From positions 1,155,876 to 1,219,875 of the forward strand of contig NZ_VSSO01000001.1 of assembly GCF_008312885.1 (NCBI RefSeq): a stretch of DNA of 64,000 nucleotides, given 5' to 3'. Positions 48,990 to 61,658 of the stretch are shown here, piece by piece. A model generated the notes under the pieces. The model saw only the letters and a program-made list of their open reading frames with translations. It was not told the DNA's origin and did no database searches. Made by a program: the position numbers and the translations under genes. This DNA is from Lolliginicoccus suaedae (GTDB lineage: Bacteria; Actinomycetota; Actinomycetes; Mycobacteriales; Mycobacteriaceae). Every line of letters starts with the position of its first letter. The stretch's first letter is position 1.

Positions 48990-50503
48990 AGCCCTACCTC
49001 CTTGTACAGGTTTCCTACTTCTTGCCGGTTGAGCACGCGCATGGTGCCGGGCCGCTGCTCGCCGAGCTGGACGGTGCCGATCTGGGTGCGCACGAGCTCA
49101 GTGACGGGGTGGCCGACGTGCTCGAGGAGCCGCCGCACGATGTGCTTGCGCCCCTCGTGGAGCACGATCTTCACCAGCGAGCTGCCTTCGTTCATATCGA
49201 CGGTGGTGATCTCGTCGATCTCGACGGGGCCATCCTCGAGCTCGACGCCCGCGCGCATCTCTCGCTCGGTGGCCCGGCTCATCATGCCCTCGACGTTAGC
49301 GAGGTAGGTCTTGCGGACCTTGTAGGAGGGATGCATGAGTCGATGGGCGAGCTCGCCATCGTTGGTCAGCAGCAGCAGGCCCTCGGTCTCGGCGTCGAGG
49401 CGCCCGACGTGGAAGAGCCGCTGCCCGGCGGCGATGCGCTCGGCAACGAGGTCGCCGACGCAGGGGCGGTTCATCTCGTCCTGCATGGTGGACTGCCAGC
49501 CGCGGGGCTTGTTCAGCGCGAGGTGCACGAGATCCTCGGTGATCATCACGCGCATGCCGTCGACCTTGACCACGGCGGTGGCCGGATCGATGCGCATGCC
49601 CTGCACCTTGACGCGCTGGCCGTTGACCTCGATGCGGCCCTGGTCGATCATCTGCTCGCACACGCGGCGCGAGCCAACGCCAGCACGGGCGAGGACCTTC
49701 TGCAGCCGTACGCCGTCCTCGCTGAAAGTTGCGGTATCAGGCAGCGCGGCACCGGTCAGGGGCGCGCCGTCGGGAGCGGGACGGGCGTTGCTGATGGGCG
49801 GGGCGACGCGGCGCGCGGGCTTCGGCCGCGTGCTCGGGGGCCGCCCTGTGGAGAATCCCCGGTTTCCCTGCTGGGAGCCTTGGTCGCCGTACGGCCTGCC
49901 TGCGCCACGCTGCTGCGGATCGCGGGGGTTGCCCTGCCTCGGGCCGCGTGCCTCGGCACCACGCTGGGAGGGGCCACTGCGGGAGGGGCCACTGCGGAAG
50001 CCTTCACGGGCGCCTTCGCTGCGAGGGGCTGCGCCTCGGAAGCCTTCACGAGAGGGTGCGCCACGGAAGCCCTCGCTGCGGGATCCGCCACTGCGCGGAC
50101 CCTCGTTGCGGCGATCGGCACCGCGGGGGTAATCCGAGCTGCCACGGCGGTCAGCGCCGCGAGGATTGTCCGAGTTGCCTCGACGATCGGCGCTGCGGGG
50201 CTGCTCCGGCCTACCCTGGCCGCCAGCGGATCGGCTCGGGAACGAGCGTCCAGCGGACGGGCGTCCTTCGGAGGGCCGTCCTGAGCCGGACTGCGGCGCA
50301 CGTCCCCAGCTGCTGCGATCCTGGCTGGTTCGTTCCTGGCGGGGCCGGTCCTGGCCCGAGCGGTCCTGGCTGCTGCGGGGGGCGCCACGTCCCTGGCCCG
50401 TACGGCCCTCGGTGGTGCGGCTGTCGTTCGAGCGGGGGGCGCCATGGCCGCGGCGACCGCGTCCATTGTCCGGTGTGCCATCTCGGCGAGCGGGAGTTCT
50501 CAT
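48986..50503 (-). CDS. rluB: 23S rRNA pseudouridine synthase RluB with long Arg/Gly-rich N-terminus
   Basis: RluB-type enzymes make pseudouridine 2605 of 23S rRNA. The last ~240 residues of this 505-aa protein have an S4 domain ([16 protein letters not shown] near 264) and the RsuA/RluB catalytic motif [16 protein letters not shown] near 367 with catalytic Asp. The first ~245 residues are an extraordinary Arg/Ser/Gly-rich, disordered extension with recurring GADRRG, SEGFRG and RSGPSR units. It could bind RNA or form condensates; this is inference. It lies 9 bp downstream of scpB. Confidence 0.93.
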   Translation of the reverse strand: MRTPARRDGTPDNGRGRRGHGAPRSNDSRTTEGRTGQGRGAPRSSQDRSGQDRPRQERTSQDRSSWGRAPQSGSGRPSEGRPSAGRSFPSRSAGGQGRPEQPRSADRRGNSDNPRGADRRGSSDYPRGADRRNEGPRSGGSRSEGFRGAPSREGFRGAAPRSEGAREGFRSGPSRSGPSQRGAEARGPRQGNPRDPQQRGAGRPYGDQGSQQGNRGFSTGRPPSTRPKPARRVAPPISNARPAPDGAPLTGAALPDTATFSEDGVRLQKVLARAGVGSRRVCEQMIDQGRIEVNGQRVKVQGMRIDPATAVVKVDGMRVMITEDLVHLALNKPRGWQSTMQDEMNRPCVGDLVAERIAAGQRLFHVGRLDAETEGLLLLTNDGELAHRLMHPSYKVRKTYLANVEGMMSRATEREMRAGVELEDGPVEIDEITTVDMNEGSSLVKIVLHEGRKHIVRRLLEHVGHPVTELVRTQIGTVQLGEQRPGTMRVLNRQEVGNLYKEVGL

Positions 50504-50512
50504 GCTGTGTTC

Positions 50513-51205
50513 CTATTCAGTGGTTGGCTCGGCGCGAGCGCCTTGCCTGCGGCGCTCGGCCTTCGCTATGCGGACGGCGAGCTCGTCGTTCAGCTCGTCG
50601 CCCAGTTCGTCGATCACGTCCACATCCGGGAGGAGCGGCGCGATCGGCGGGAGCTCGTCGAGCGATGCGATGCCCAGCCGCTCGAGGAACAGTTCCGTCG
50701 TCACATAGTGTGTACCGGGAACGTCCAGGATGGGTTCGGCTTCGGCGATGAGACCTCGGGCGAGCAGTGTCCGTATGACACCGTCGACGTTGACGCCGCG
50801 GACCGCGCTGACGCGGGATCGCGTCACGGGCTGCCGGTAGGCAACGACGGCGAGGGTCTCGAGGGCAGCCCGGGTCAGTTTTGACCGCGCGCCGTCCAGG
50901 ATTAGTCGTTCGACATAGGAAGAGTATTCGCTCCGGGTGTACATGCGCCAACCGTCACCGGCAAACCGCAGGTCAATGCCACTGCGGCGATTCTCATAGC
51001 TTGCCGCGAGCCGGATGAGCGCGCGCCGGACGCGGTCCTCGGGCAGGTCGAGGGCGTTGGCGAGGTCCCGCGAGGCGACGGGGGTGTCAACAACGAGGAG
51101 GAGCGCCTCGAGCGCCGCCTCCACGCGCTCCTCGGGCCAGTGCTCGGGCTCCACCTCGCGCGCATCGGCCTCGTGCTCATCGGTGTGGTCGTCGCGGTCA
51201 CCCAT
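50513..51205 (-). CDS. scpB: segregation and condensation protein B
   Basis: ScpB is a winged-helix kite subunit of the SMC-ScpAB condensin. The 230-aa protein has two winged-helix domains (VEAALEALLLVVDTPVAS and ALETLAVVAYRQPVTRSRV) and conserved VRGVNVDGVIRTLL. Acidic residues flank both ends. It overlaps scpA by 8 bp. The SMC partner is not in this window. Confidence 0.95.
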   Translation of the reverse strand: MGDRDDHTDEHEADAREVEPEHWPEERVEAALEALLLVVDTPVASRDLANALDLPEDRVRRALIRLAASYENRRSGIDLRFAGDGWRMYTRSEYSSYVERLILDGARSKLTRAALETLAVVAYRQPVTRSRVSAVRGVNVDGVIRTLLARGLIAEAEPILDVPGTHYVTTELFLERLGIASLDELPPIAPLLPDVDVIDELGDELNDELAVRIAKAERRRQGARAEPTTE

Positions 51206-52013
51206 ACTCGTCCCCTGCGTCGGATAGTGCTGGCTCGATGCCGGTCCAGCGCACGCGCAGCGCGCCGAGCGGCTCGTCCTGGTCGATGTCGATGGCTTTC
51301 TCGCGGAACAGCTCGAGCAGGCCGAGGAACCGCACCACGATGCGCAGCACGCTGTCGCAATCCGCGACGAGCTCGTGGAACGTCAGCCACGCGCCTGGTC
51401 CCTCGGTGGCGAACCGCGCGAGGATGGCACTGGCCTCGCCAGCCACGGTGACGAGCTCGCCATGCATGTGCGCGACGCTGACCTCGGGGTCGGGGCGGGG
51501 CCGGAACGCGGCGGCGGCGAGCTCGGCGAACTGCTCCGGCGTGACGCCGAGGACAACATCGGGGAGCAGGTCGACGTAGCGGTCCTCGAGGGAGGCCGCG
51601 CGCGGGTAGCGGTACTGGGCCTGCTCCTCCATCGCGCTGAAGAGCTCGGCGACCTGCCGGTAGGCGCGGTACTCGAGGAGCCGGGCGAACAGGATGTCCT
51701 GGGCCTCGAGCAGCGCGAGGTCCTCCTCGTCATCGACGTCGGCGGAGGGCAGCAGCCGCGCGGCCTTGAGGTCGAGCAGCGTCGCGGCGACCAGGAGGAA
51801 CTCGGTGGTCTGGTCGAGGCCGAGCTCCGCGCCGAGCCGCTTGGTGTAGGCGATGAAGTCATCGGTGACCGTGTGGAGAGCCACGTGGGTGACATCGAGC
51901 TTCTGCTGGCTGATCAGGTGCAGCAGAAGGTCGAAGGGGCCTTCGAAGTTGCTCAGCCGCACGCTGAACACGCGATCATCGGTGCGGTCCGGGCTGGTTG
52001 GCTGGTCGGTCAC
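51198..52013 (-). CDS. scpA: segregation and condensation protein A
   Basis: ScpA is the kleisin that bridges SMC heads. The 271-aa protein has the N-terminal helix-rich FEGPFDLLLHLISQQKLDV near 20-38, then TTEFLLVAATLLDLKAARLLP, and a C-terminal winged-helix (VVRFLGLLELFREKAIDIDQ). It overlaps parA by 4 bp upstream and scpB by 8 bp downstream. Confidence 0.95.
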   Translation of the reverse strand: MTDQPTSPDRTDDRVFSVRLSNFEGPFDLLLHLISQQKLDVTHVALHTVTDDFIAYTKRLGAELGLDQTTEFLLVAATLLDLKAARLLPSADVDDEEDLALLEAQDILFARLLEYRAYRQVAELFSAMEEQAQYRYPRAASLEDRYVDLLPDVVLGVTPEQFAELAAAAFRPRPDPEVSVAHMHGELVTVAGEASAILARFATEGPGAWLTFHELVADCDSVLRIVVRFLGLLELFREKAIDIDQDEPLGALRVRWTGIEPALSDAGDEYG

Positions 52014-52957
52014 CGGCCTTTACCGAACCCCGCGATCAGTTCCCGGGCCAGGGCGCGGTAGGCGATCGCGCCCGCGGACTTCGGCGCCCAGCTCGTGATC
52101 GGCTCCCCGGCGACGCTGGTCTCGGGGAACCGCACCGTGCGATTGATGGTGGTGTGGAAGACGAGGTCGCCGAAGACCTCCACGACGCGGTTCATCACAT
52201 CGCGGGCGTGCAGGGTGCGGGCGTCGAACATGGTGACGAGGATCCCGGCCATCTGCAGCCGCGGGTTGAGCCGCTCGCGCACCTTGGCGACGGTGTCGTT
52301 GAGCAGCGCGAGCCCGCGGAGGCTGAAGTACTCGCATTCCATCGGGATCATGACGCCGTCGGAGCAGGCGAGCGCGTTGACCGTGAGCAGGCCCAGCGAT
52401 GGCTGGCAGTCGACGAGGACGTAGTCGTAGCGATCGAGCACGGGGTGCAGCGCGCGGAAGAGGGTCTGCTCGCGGCCAACTTCGTTGACGAGCTGGATCT
52501 CGGCCGCCGAGAGGTCGATGTTGCTCGGCAGCAGGTCCATGCCGTCGACGCGGGTGCGCATGATGACGTCCTCGGTAGAGGCACGGGGCTCGACGAGCAG
52601 GTTGTACACGGTCTGCTCGAGCTCGTGGTGGGCCACGCCGAGCCCGGCCGAGAGCGCTCCCTGCGGGTCGAGGTCCACGAGCAGGACGCGGCGCCCGTAC
52701 CCGGCGAGCGCCGCGCCGAGGTTGATCGTGGAGGTGGTCTTGCCGACGCCACCCTTCTGGTTGCACAGCGACACGACTTTGGCGGGACCATGGCCGCGCA
52801 GTGGCTGCGGCTCGGGGATCTCGCGCACCGGGCGTCCCGTTGGACCGAGCGTCTCCTCCTGCGAGGCATCCGTACCGGCCAAGTGGCCTTCCGAGTTGCC
52901 CGCGCCGGGGTTTGCTGGTCGCTCGGACTCCGCGGCGAGATGCTGCGGTGTCTTCAC
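52010..52957 (-). CDS. parA: ParA-family ATPase linked to scpAB
   Basis: The 315-aa protein has a ~60-residue polar N-terminus and a deviant Walker A NQKGGVGKTTSTINL near 68, then LLVDLDPQGALSAGLG and DYVLVDCQPSLGLLTVNA, all ParA hallmarks. No parB is nearby. This second ParA, next to scpAB (Rv1708 type), is probably not the origin-segregation ParA. The GTG has GAAGGAG upstream. It starts the scpA-scpB-rluB-cmk-der run. Confidence 0.9.
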   Translation of the reverse strand: MKTPQHLAAESERPANPGAGNSEGHLAGTDASQEETLGPTGRPVREIPEPQPLRGHGPAKVVSLCNQKGGVGKTTSTINLGAALAGYGRRVLLVDLDPQGALSAGLGVAHHELEQTVYNLLVEPRASTEDVIMRTRVDGMDLLPSNIDLSAAEIQLVNEVGREQTLFRALHPVLDRYDYVLVDCQPSLGLLTVNALACSDGVMIPMECEYFSLRGLALLNDTVAKVRERLNPRLQMAGILVTMFDARTLHARDVMNRVVEVFGDLVFHTTINRTVRFPETSVAGEPITSWAPKSAGAIAYRALARELIAGFGKGR

Positions 52958-53020
52958 GGTGGTTGGTTCTCCTTCACTGCGCCGTCGTGCTTGCGGGCTT
53001 TCCCATGGCTGCGATGTGCT

Positions 53021-53055
53021 AACGGTACCGTTTGCTGCCGTTGAACAGCATGTTC
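53021..53055. promoter_or_regulatory. paired palindromes upstream of parA
   Basis: A perfect 12-bp palindrome AACGGTACCGTT and a 13-bp inverted repeat GAACA-N3-TGTTC lie 64-98 bp before parA. They could be operator sites. The second resembles a LexA box but has a 5-bp spacer instead of 4. Confidence 0.35.
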
Positions 53056-53064
53056 GACACGAGC

Positions 53065-53982
53065 CTAGCGGGCACGAGGGTGCGCCTCCGCCCAGACCTC
53101 GCGCAGCGACGTCACCGTGACCGCCGTATACACCTGGGTCGTGGTCACCGATGCGTGCCCCAGCAGTTCCTGCAGCACCCGCACGTCCGCGCCCCCCTCG
53201 AGCAGGTGCGTCGCGAACGAGTGCCGCAGGGTGTGCGGGGAAACCGTCACTGACAGCCCCGCCCGCCCCGCCGCGGTCTGCAGGATCTGCCAGGCACTCT
53301 GCCGGGACAATCGTCCGCCGCGGGCATTGAGGAACACTGCCGGGGTGGAGCGGCGCACCAGGGCGGGCCGGCCTCGCACCAGGTAGGACTCGAGTGCCTC
53401 CATGGCTGGGCGACCAACGGGCACGAGCCGTTCCTTGCCACCCTTGCCGCGCAGGAGCACCGAGCGGGATTCCACATCGAGATCATCGATGTCCAAGCTG
53501 GTGGCCTCGCTGATGCGTGCCCCGCACGAGTAGAGCAGCTCGAGGAGCGCCTTGTCGCGCAGGCCGCGCGGGCCATCCGACTCGCTTCCCGCCGAGTCGA
53601 GGATCGCGAGCACATCGTCGACCGGAAGCGCCTTCGGCAGCCGCTTGCTGGGGCTCGGTGGCTTGACCGCGCGCGCGACATCCGCGGCGATGATTCCTTC
53701 GGCGAGGGCGAACCTGTGCAGCCCGCGGGCCGCGATGAGCGCCCGTGCCACCGAGCTGGACGAGAGCGCGGGCCGCCCCTGGTCCGGGTCACCGGAGCGA
53801 AGCGCCACCACGAACTGCTCCACGTCGCTCTCGGCGACGTCGGCGAGGTTATTGACGTGACGGCCCTGCAGGTGGCGCGCATAGCGCATGAGGTCCCGCC
53901 GGTAGGAGCTGAGCGTGTTCGGTGACGCGCCCTTCTCGACCGCGAGGTGGTCGAGGTATGCGGAGACCTGGTGCACGAGCAT
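53065..53982 (-). CDS. xerD: tyrosine recombinase XerD
   Basis: This is the partner of XerC for dif-site dimer resolution. The 305-aa protein has the N-terminal SAM-like domain ([21 protein letters not shown]) and an intact catalytic set: Arg in [11 protein letters not shown], Lys in [11 protein letters not shown], HxxR in [12 protein letters not shown], His in GHASVTTTQ, Tyr in QVYTAV. It lies 8 bp downstream of the NUDIX gene. The order nudix-xerD-parA-scpA matches mycobacteria. Confidence 0.94.
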   Translation of the reverse strand: MLVHQVSAYLDHLAVEKGASPNTLSSYRRDLMRYARHLQGRHVNNLADVAESDVEQFVVALRSGDPDQGRPALSSSSVARALIAARGLHRFALAEGIIAADVARAVKPPSPSKRLPKALPVDDVLAILDSAGSESDGPRGLRDKALLELLYSCGARISEATSLDIDDLDVESRSVLLRGKGGKERLVPVGRPAMEALESYLVRGRPALVRRSTPAVFLNARGGRLSRQSAWQILQTAAGRAGLSVTVSPHTLRHSFATHLLEGGADVRVLQELLGHASVTTTQVYTAVTVTSLREVWAEAHPRAR

Positions 53983-53990
53983 GGCGGCGG

Positions 53991-56398
<2,408 letters not shown>

Positions 56399-56502
56399 CT
56401 AATCGAGCAGACTACGAATGGGGCCTGCTGACCCACGGGATTTCACGGTAACACCAATCTGCTCGCGATGAGGAAACCTGCACGTCGGAACTGCGATTCC
56501 CT

Positions 56503-56531
56503 GGTGATCCATCCCACGATGAGAGATCACC
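56503..56531 (-). terminator. weak hairpin between steA and pyrG
   Basis: A 7-bp inverted repeat GGTGATC/GATCACC lies about 26 bp past the steA stop, within the gap where mctB/steB occurs in mycobacteria. It is a possible terminator. Confidence 0.3.
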
Positions 56532-56556
56532 CCACCTCCGTCCTCCCGCTCCGGCA

Positions 56557-57753
56557 CTACTGGCGCAGGTTCTGCACCTGGTCCTGCACCCACAGCGCGA
56601 ACGTGTTCCACCGGTCCACGCCCCACCCGATCGGGTCGTCCACGCCATTGACGATCAGCAGGACCACGATCGCTGCCGCCATCAGCGCGAGCACGAACAA
56701 CGCGATCGCCGTCGCCGAGACCCGGCTCCGGTACAACGTCGCCAGCGCCCGGCCGTCCACCAGCCGATCGCCCACGCGGACACGCGTCAGGAACGTCGAC
56801 GGGGACTCCATGGCGAGATCCCGGTCCAGGAAGTCCTCCAGCGATCCCTTCACCCCGACCGTCGCGATCAACGACGCCCCCTGGTGGTACGCGAGCAGCA
56901 GCGCCAGATCGGCGGGATTCGCCGAGGCAGGGAACGTCAATGCCCCCACCCCGAGGTCCTGCACCCGATCCAGTCCCTTCGCGTGGCCATCCGGCTCCGC
57001 GGGCAGGATGATCATCGCGCCGCACTTCAAGGTCTCCGCGCTCATCGTGTCGGGGTCACCAATGATGAGGTCTGGCTTCGTGCCGGACCGGAACAACGCG
57101 TCCGCACCCCCGTTCACACCGATCAGGATCGGCTGGTACTCCTTGAGGAACGGCCGGACCCGGCGCAGGTCCTTCTCGAAACCCGGGCTCGCGTCGACCA
57201 CCACCACTTGCCGGTCCCGCAGATCGATGCCCAGCGCAGGAATGCCCGCGCCCTCGATGACCAGCGGCCCCTCCTCGTGCAGGAAGTCCGTCATGTTCAC
57301 CGAGAACTCGTCGAGATGCGTCGCGAGGGAGCGCTTGGTCTCCGACAGCAGATCCATGATCTCGGACTCGGTGAGCTCGATGCCCTGCCCGACAACGCGC
57401 TGCCCAAGGAACACCTCGCCCTCGTGCACGCGCACCTTCGCCCCGTCCTTGACATCGTCAAGGATCGCTGTGCCAGCGCTATCGACGAGCATCACGCCCG
57501 CCTGGACCAGATGCAGCGGCCCCAGGCCCGGATAGCGGGCCGAGATCGAGGAACCAGTGTTGACCACCGCAGCGACCTGCGCGCGGATCAACGCCTCGCA
57601 TGTCTTTCCGTCGAGATCCGGCTGGCTCAGGATGACCACATCGCCACGGCCGGCACGGCGCGCGGCCCTCGCGACGTCACGATCGACCCGGGCGCTACCG
57701 ATCACGCCCGGCAGGGTGGAGCTATTGCGCGACAGCAGTGACGGCATCTTCAT
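56557..57753 (-). CDS. steA: SteA-like cell-envelope/division protein
   Basis: The 398-aa protein has a thiamin-pyrophosphokinase-like cytosolic domain (PDLIIGDPDTMS near 240, GVNGGADALF) and one C-terminal transmembrane helix (TAIALFVLALMAAAIVVLLIV near 345-365). In C. glutamicum SteA works with SteB to activate cell separation; the mycobacterial locus is Rv1697. The ATG is at MKMPSLLSRN; the frame is open further upstream without support. It follows recN. Confidence 0.82.
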   Translation of the reverse strand: MKMPSLLSRNSSTLPGVIGSARVDRDVARAARRAGRGDVVILSQPDLDGKTCEALIRAQVAAVVNTGSSISARYPGLGPLHLVQAGVMLVDSAGTAILDDVKDGAKVRVHEGEVFLGQRVVGQGIELTESEIMDLLSETKRSLATHLDEFSVNMTDFLHEEGPLVIEGAGIPALGIDLRDRQVVVVDASPGFEKDLRRVRPFLKEYQPILIGVNGGADALFRSGTKPDLIIGDPDTMSAETLKCGAMIILPAEPDGHAKGLDRVQDLGVGALTFPASANPADLALLLAYHQGASLIATVGVKGSLEDFLDRDLAMESPSTFLTRVRVGDRLVDGRALATLYRSRVSATAIALFVLALMAAAIVVLLIVNGVDDPIGWGVDRWNTFALWVQDQVQNLRQ

Positions 57754-57855
57754 GTCCCGATAATGAACCCCTCCACGGCCAAGCGGTCGGAGGCGCGCCG
57801 AGATCAAAAAGTTACGCAACGGATCCCGGTTCGCGCCCGCTGCCCGGCACGCGCC

Positions 57856-59640
57856 TCAGCCCGCGAGCCGGCCCCGCTCCGAGATCGCCGCGGCACGCAG
57901 CTCCTCGGCGTGCGCTCGCGCGGTATCCGACTCCCCCATCCCCGCGAGCATGCGCGCCAGCTCGGCCACACGATCACCATCGTCGACCGATCGGACGCCA
58001 CTCACCAGGCCCAAGTCGCCAGAGTCCTGCTTATCCACCACCAGATGAGTGTCCGCATAGGCCGCGACCTGCGGAAGATGCGTCACCACGATCACCTGAT
58101 GGGTTCGCGCGAGCCGCGCCAGGCAGCGGCCGATCTCGATCGCTGCACGTCCACCGACCCCAGCATCGACCTCGTCGAACACCAGCGTCGCGGTGCCGTC
58201 GCCACCGGCGAGCACTACCTCGAGAGCCAGCATCACCCGGGAGAGCTCGCCGCCCGAAGCACTGCGGGCCAGCGGCATCGGGGTCGCCCCACCGTGCGCC
58301 GCCAGCCGGAACTCGACGGAGTCGATGCCCGCCGGGCCCGCCGGGCACCAGCCGCCAGCCACCTCGATCGCCCCCTCCGAGCCAGGTTCGGCCGACGGTT
58401 GCTCGACAACGATATCCAGCGAGGCCCGGCCCATCGCCAGCGAGGAAAGCTCCGCTGTCACAGCACGGGCCAGCTCGGTCGCTGCCTTGCGCCGCGCGCG
58501 CGAGAGCTCCATCGCATGGCGCGCCACATCCTTCGCCGCGGCCCGCGACCGGGCCGCGAGATCCTCCAGCGCACCGGAAGACACATCGATGCGCTGCAGC
58601 CGCTCACGGGCCTCGTCCGCCCATGCCAGCACGCCATCGATGTCGGCCGCGTACTTGCGAGTGAGGGCCTTCAGCTCTGCCTGGCGGCCCAGCATCGAAT
58701 CGAGCGATCCCGGATCGCTGGGCAGATCGGAGAGGTAGCCGCTCAGCTCCGCGCCCAGATCATTGACCAGCAGCACGGCCTCATCAGCACGCGCTGCGAG
58801 GCCCTGCAGCGCGGGATCATCGGCGGACTCCAGCGCCTGGCGGGCCTGGCCGAGCAGCGCCAGCGCGTCGCCGCCCTCCATCGCATCGGTAACATGCTCC
58901 CCCGGCCCCATGATCGCCGCGAGCGCGGTCACTGCCGTCTCGCGCAGCGAATCCAGATCGCTCAATCGCCGGATGGTGCTCGCGAGCTCCACATCCTCGC
59001 CCGGCGTCGCCTCGGATTCCTCGATCTCCTTGATCCCGAACGCCAGGCGATCGGCCTCCTGCGCCAGCTCCCGCGAGCGCGAGGTCCGCTCCTCGAGCTC
59101 GCGCGCGAGAGCTCGCCATTCCTTGCGCGCTGCCCGGTAGCGCTCCAGGAGCGGCGCCACGGAGTCGCCCGCGAAACGGTCGAGAGCATGACGCTGCTGG
59201 TCCGGCTTGAGCAAGCGCAACTGATCATTCTGGCCGTGGACTGTCAGCAGCGCACCAGTGAAGCGGCCCAGCGATGCCGCGGGGACGCTGCGCCCACCCA
59301 GATAGGCACGGGAGCGCCCCTCCGCGCTGACGGTGCGCACCGCGATCACTGTCTCGTCGCTATCGGCCTCGGCACCAGTGGAGTCGAGGATCTCCGCGAC
59401 CTCCTCGCGCGTTGCCGCGCCCGCATGGTCCAGGGAGAATCGACCCTCCACCACAGCGCGGTCCGCCCCGGCACGGACGCGCCTCGCATCAGCGCGCACG
59501 CCGCCGAGGAGATGCAGGCTAGTCACCACCATCGTCTTGCCCGCGCCCGTCTCGCCCGTCAGCACGGTCAAGCCCGGGTGCAGCTCGGCCGCGGCAGTCT
59601 CGATCACACCGAGGTTGCTGATGCGGATCTCGGCGAGCAT
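57856..59640 (-). CDS. recN: DNA repair protein RecN
   Basis: RecN is an SMC-like ATPase for double-strand break repair. The 594-aa protein opens MLAEIRISNLGVIETA with Walker A TGETGAGKT near residue 28, long coiled-coil halves (RKEWRALARELEERTS and onward), and Walker B TLVFDEVDAGVGG near 495. The ATG has GAGGAAGG upstream and lies after the nadK stop. Confidence 0.95.
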   Translation of the reverse strand: MLAEIRISNLGVIETAAAELHPGLTVLTGETGAGKTMVVTSLHLLGGVRADARRVRAGADRAVVEGRFSLDHAGAATREEVAEILDSTGAEADSDETVIAVRTVSAEGRSRAYLGGRSVPAASLGRFTGALLTVHGQNDQLRLLKPDQQRHALDRFAGDSVAPLLERYRAARKEWRALARELEERTSRSRELAQEADRLAFGIKEIEESEATPGEDVELASTIRRLSDLDSLRETAVTALAAIMGPGEHVTDAMEGGDALALLGQARQALESADDPALQGLAARADEAVLLVNDLGAELSGYLSDLPSDPGSLDSMLGRQAELKALTRKYAADIDGVLAWADEARERLQRIDVSSGALEDLAARSRAAAKDVARHAMELSRARRKAATELARAVTAELSSLAMGRASLDIVVEQPSAEPGSEGAIEVAGGWCPAGPAGIDSVEFRLAAHGGATPMPLARSASGGELSRVMLALEVVLAGGDGTATLVFDEVDAGVGGRAAIEIGRCLARLARTHQVIVVTHLPQVAAYADTHLVVDKQDSGDLGLVSGVRSVDDGDRVAELARMLAGMGESDTARAHAEELRAAAISERGRLAG

Positions 59641-59642
59641 GG

Positions 59643-60596
59643 TCAACCTTCCTCTCGGATAGTCCGGCCGCGCCAGCCTTGCACAGGTAGCTCGAACTTG
59701 CGCACCAGCCGATCCGCGAACGGGGCCGAGTCCAGCCGCGTCCACAGCACAGGCCGATCGTCCTTGCGGAACTCGACCCGCCCACCAGCTGGCACCTGGG
59801 TGATCCGCCGCCCGTCGCAGAACACGAGCGCATCATGGCCCTGCGGATCGATCTCGACGGCCACCACTGAATCGGGGCTCGTGACCATGGGTCGCGCGAA
59901 CAATGCATGAGCATTGCTCGGCACCACGAGAAGCGCCTCGAGCTCCGGCCACACGATCGGGCCACCAGCCGAGAATGCGTACGCGGTGGAGCCGGTGGGG
60001 GTCGAGACCAGCACCCCATCGCAGCCAAAGGCCGAGACGGGCCTGCCATCGACCTCCAGGACAACCTCCAGCACGCCGAGCCGTGGCGCCTTCTCGATAC
60101 TGGCTTCGTTCAACGCCCAGCCCTCGGCGAGCACCTGGCCCCCGGACCATGCCCGCATGTGCAGGGTCATCCGGTGCTCCACGTTGTACTCGCGCCGCAC
60201 CACCTGCCCCAGCGCATCCTCGAGATGGTCCGCCTCGGTCTCCGCGAGGAAACCGATATGGCCCAGGTTGATGCCAAGGACCGGTATCCCGGCGTTGCGC
60301 GCGAATTCCGCTGCGCGCAGCATCGACCCGTCGCCACCGAGGACGAGCACCATCTCGCATCCCTTGGCAGCATCCGGGCCAGCCTCGATGACAGTCTCGT
60401 ACCCGGGCAGGCCCTCCTCGGGAACGTGCGTGCTCGCTGCCTCGTGCGCCAGGATGCGCAGTCCGATCCCATAGTGCGCCAGGATGCGAGCCACGTGCTG
60501 GATGGTGGGCACGATCTCGGGGCGGCCGGTATGCGCGACGAGCAGGATCTCCCGGGTAGCGCCTGCCGCGGCTCCGGAGCCCTCGGTGCCCGTCAT
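59643..60596 (-). CDS. nadK: NAD kinase
   Basis: This enzyme makes NADP from NAD with ATP or polyphosphate. The 317-aa protein has [12 protein letters not shown] near 88, [10 protein letters not shown] near 109 and [16 protein letters not shown] near 199. The start overlaps the tlyA stop (ATGA). It is between tlyA and recN as in mycobacteria (Rv1694-1696). Confidence 0.96.
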   Translation of the reverse strand: MTGTEGSGAAAGATREILLVAHTGRPEIVPTIQHVARILAHYGIGLRILAHEAASTHVPEEGLPGYETVIEAGPDAAKGCEMVLVLGGDGSMLRAAEFARNAGIPVLGINLGHIGFLAETEADHLEDALGQVVRREYNVEHRMTLHMRAWSGGQVLAEGWALNEASIEKAPRLGVLEVVLEVDGRPVSAFGCDGVLVSTPTGSTAYAFSAGGPIVWPELEALLVVPSNAHALFARPMVTSPDSVVAVEIDPQGHDALVFCDGRRITQVPAGGRVEFRKDDRPVLWTRLDSAPFADRLVRKFELPVQGWRGRTIREEG

Positions 60597-61414
60597 CGCG
60601 GACCCTCCGCCACAGCCGCCTCCACCTGGAGCCGGATCTCCTCGGGCGAGAGCTGGCCCGCGCTGCCCTTACGCAACCACAGGAAGTACTCGACGTTGCC
60701 GGACGGCCCGGGCAGCGGGCTCGCGACTACCCCGCGCACTCCCAGGCCAAGTGCCTCTGCCCGCAAAGCGATCCGCTCCACGGATTCGGCCCGCAATGCT
60801 GGGTCCCGAACAACTCCGCCCGAGCCGAGCCGCTCCTTGCCGACCTCGAACTGCGGCTTGACCATTGGCAGCAGGTCGGCATCGTCCGCAGCGCATGCCG
60901 CGAACGCCGGTAGTACGAGTTCCAGGGAGATGAAGGACAGGTCCGCGACGATCAGCTCGACCGTCCCCCCGATCATTGCTGCATCGAGCGAGCGCACATT
61001 GGTCCGGTCATGCACGATCACGCGGGGATCGTTCTGCAACCGCCACACCAGCTGCCCATAGCCGACGTCAACGGCGACCACCTCGCGAGCCCCGCGGGCT
61101 AGCAGCACATCCGTGAAGCCACCCGTGGATGCCCCAGCGTCGAGGCAGCGGCGACCCTCCACCTCCAGCCCAGATGCCTCCCATGCCTCGAGGGCGCCCA
61201 AGAGCTTCCGCGCGCCGCGCGAGGCCCAGTTCTCCTCATCGCCCGCAGCGAGGATATGCAAGGGGGCGTGCTGCTCGATCGCTGTCGCGGGCTTGGCGAT
61301 CGTCGCGCCAGCGGACTGGACGCGGCCCGATGACACCAGCTCGACCGCATGCTCGCGTGACCGGGCGAGACCTCGGCGCACCAGTTCGGCGTCCACTCGG
61401 ACTCTTCGGGGCAT
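60593..61414 (-). CDS. tlyA: rRNA 2'-O-methyltransferase TlyA
   Basis: TlyA methylates 16S C1409 and 23S C1920 riboses; loss gives capreomycin resistance in mycobacteria. The 273-aa protein has an N-terminal S4 domain ([18 protein letters not shown]) and the SAM-binding [14 protein letters not shown] near 92. The Lys/Asp/Lys/Glu catalytic set appears intact ([29 protein letters not shown]). Length is typical. Confidence 0.95.
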   Translation of the reverse strand: MPRRVRVDAELVRRGLARSREHAVELVSSGRVQSAGATIAKPATAIEQHAPLHILAAGDEENWASRGARKLLGALEAWEASGLEVEGRRCLDAGASTGGFTDVLLARGAREVVAVDVGYGQLVWRLQNDPRVIVHDRTNVRSLDAAMIGGTVELIVADLSFISLELVLPAFAACAADDADLLPMVKPQFEVGKERLGSGGVVRDPALRAESVERIALRAEALGLGVRGVVASPLPGPSGNVEYFLWLRKGSAGQLSPEEIRLQVEAAVAEGPR

Positions 61415-61427
61415 TGCCAGTCACTTC

Positions 61428-61658
61428 CTAGACATCGTCGATGGCGCTGAGGGCCTCGACGAGGATTGCGTGTGCTTGCTCGAATAGCGCGACCTGGTCG
61501 TCCATGCCGGCCTGGCCAGCTCCGGCGATGGCAGTGGTCGCGTCGATCTGTTGGAGTAGCTGCTGGATCTCGTTCTCGACGTCACGAGGCGCCACGGCGG
61601 GATCGGCCGCACTGCTCGGGCCGGGCAGTGGCCCCGGGATCGGCGTGGGTCTATTCAT
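61428..61658 (-). CDS. small conserved protein between HAD phosphatase and tlyA
   Basis: The 76-aa protein has a Pro-rich start and a helical acidic second half (ENEIQQLLQQIDATTAI, ALFEQAHAILVEALSAID). It is like the small Rv1693-type protein by position. The ATG overlaps the HAD gene by 8 bp. No known domain is seen. Confidence 0.65.
   Translation of the reverse strand: MNRPTPIPGPLPGPSSAADPAVAPRDVENEIQQLLQQIDATTAIAGAGQAGMDDQVALFEQAHAILVEALSAIDDV

Noticed and set aside
53043..53055. LexA-box-like sequence GAAC-N5-GTTC upstream of parA
   Set aside because: The actinobacterial SOS box needs a 4-bp spacer. Here it is 5, and the flanks do not match. Kept only as a generic inverted repeat.
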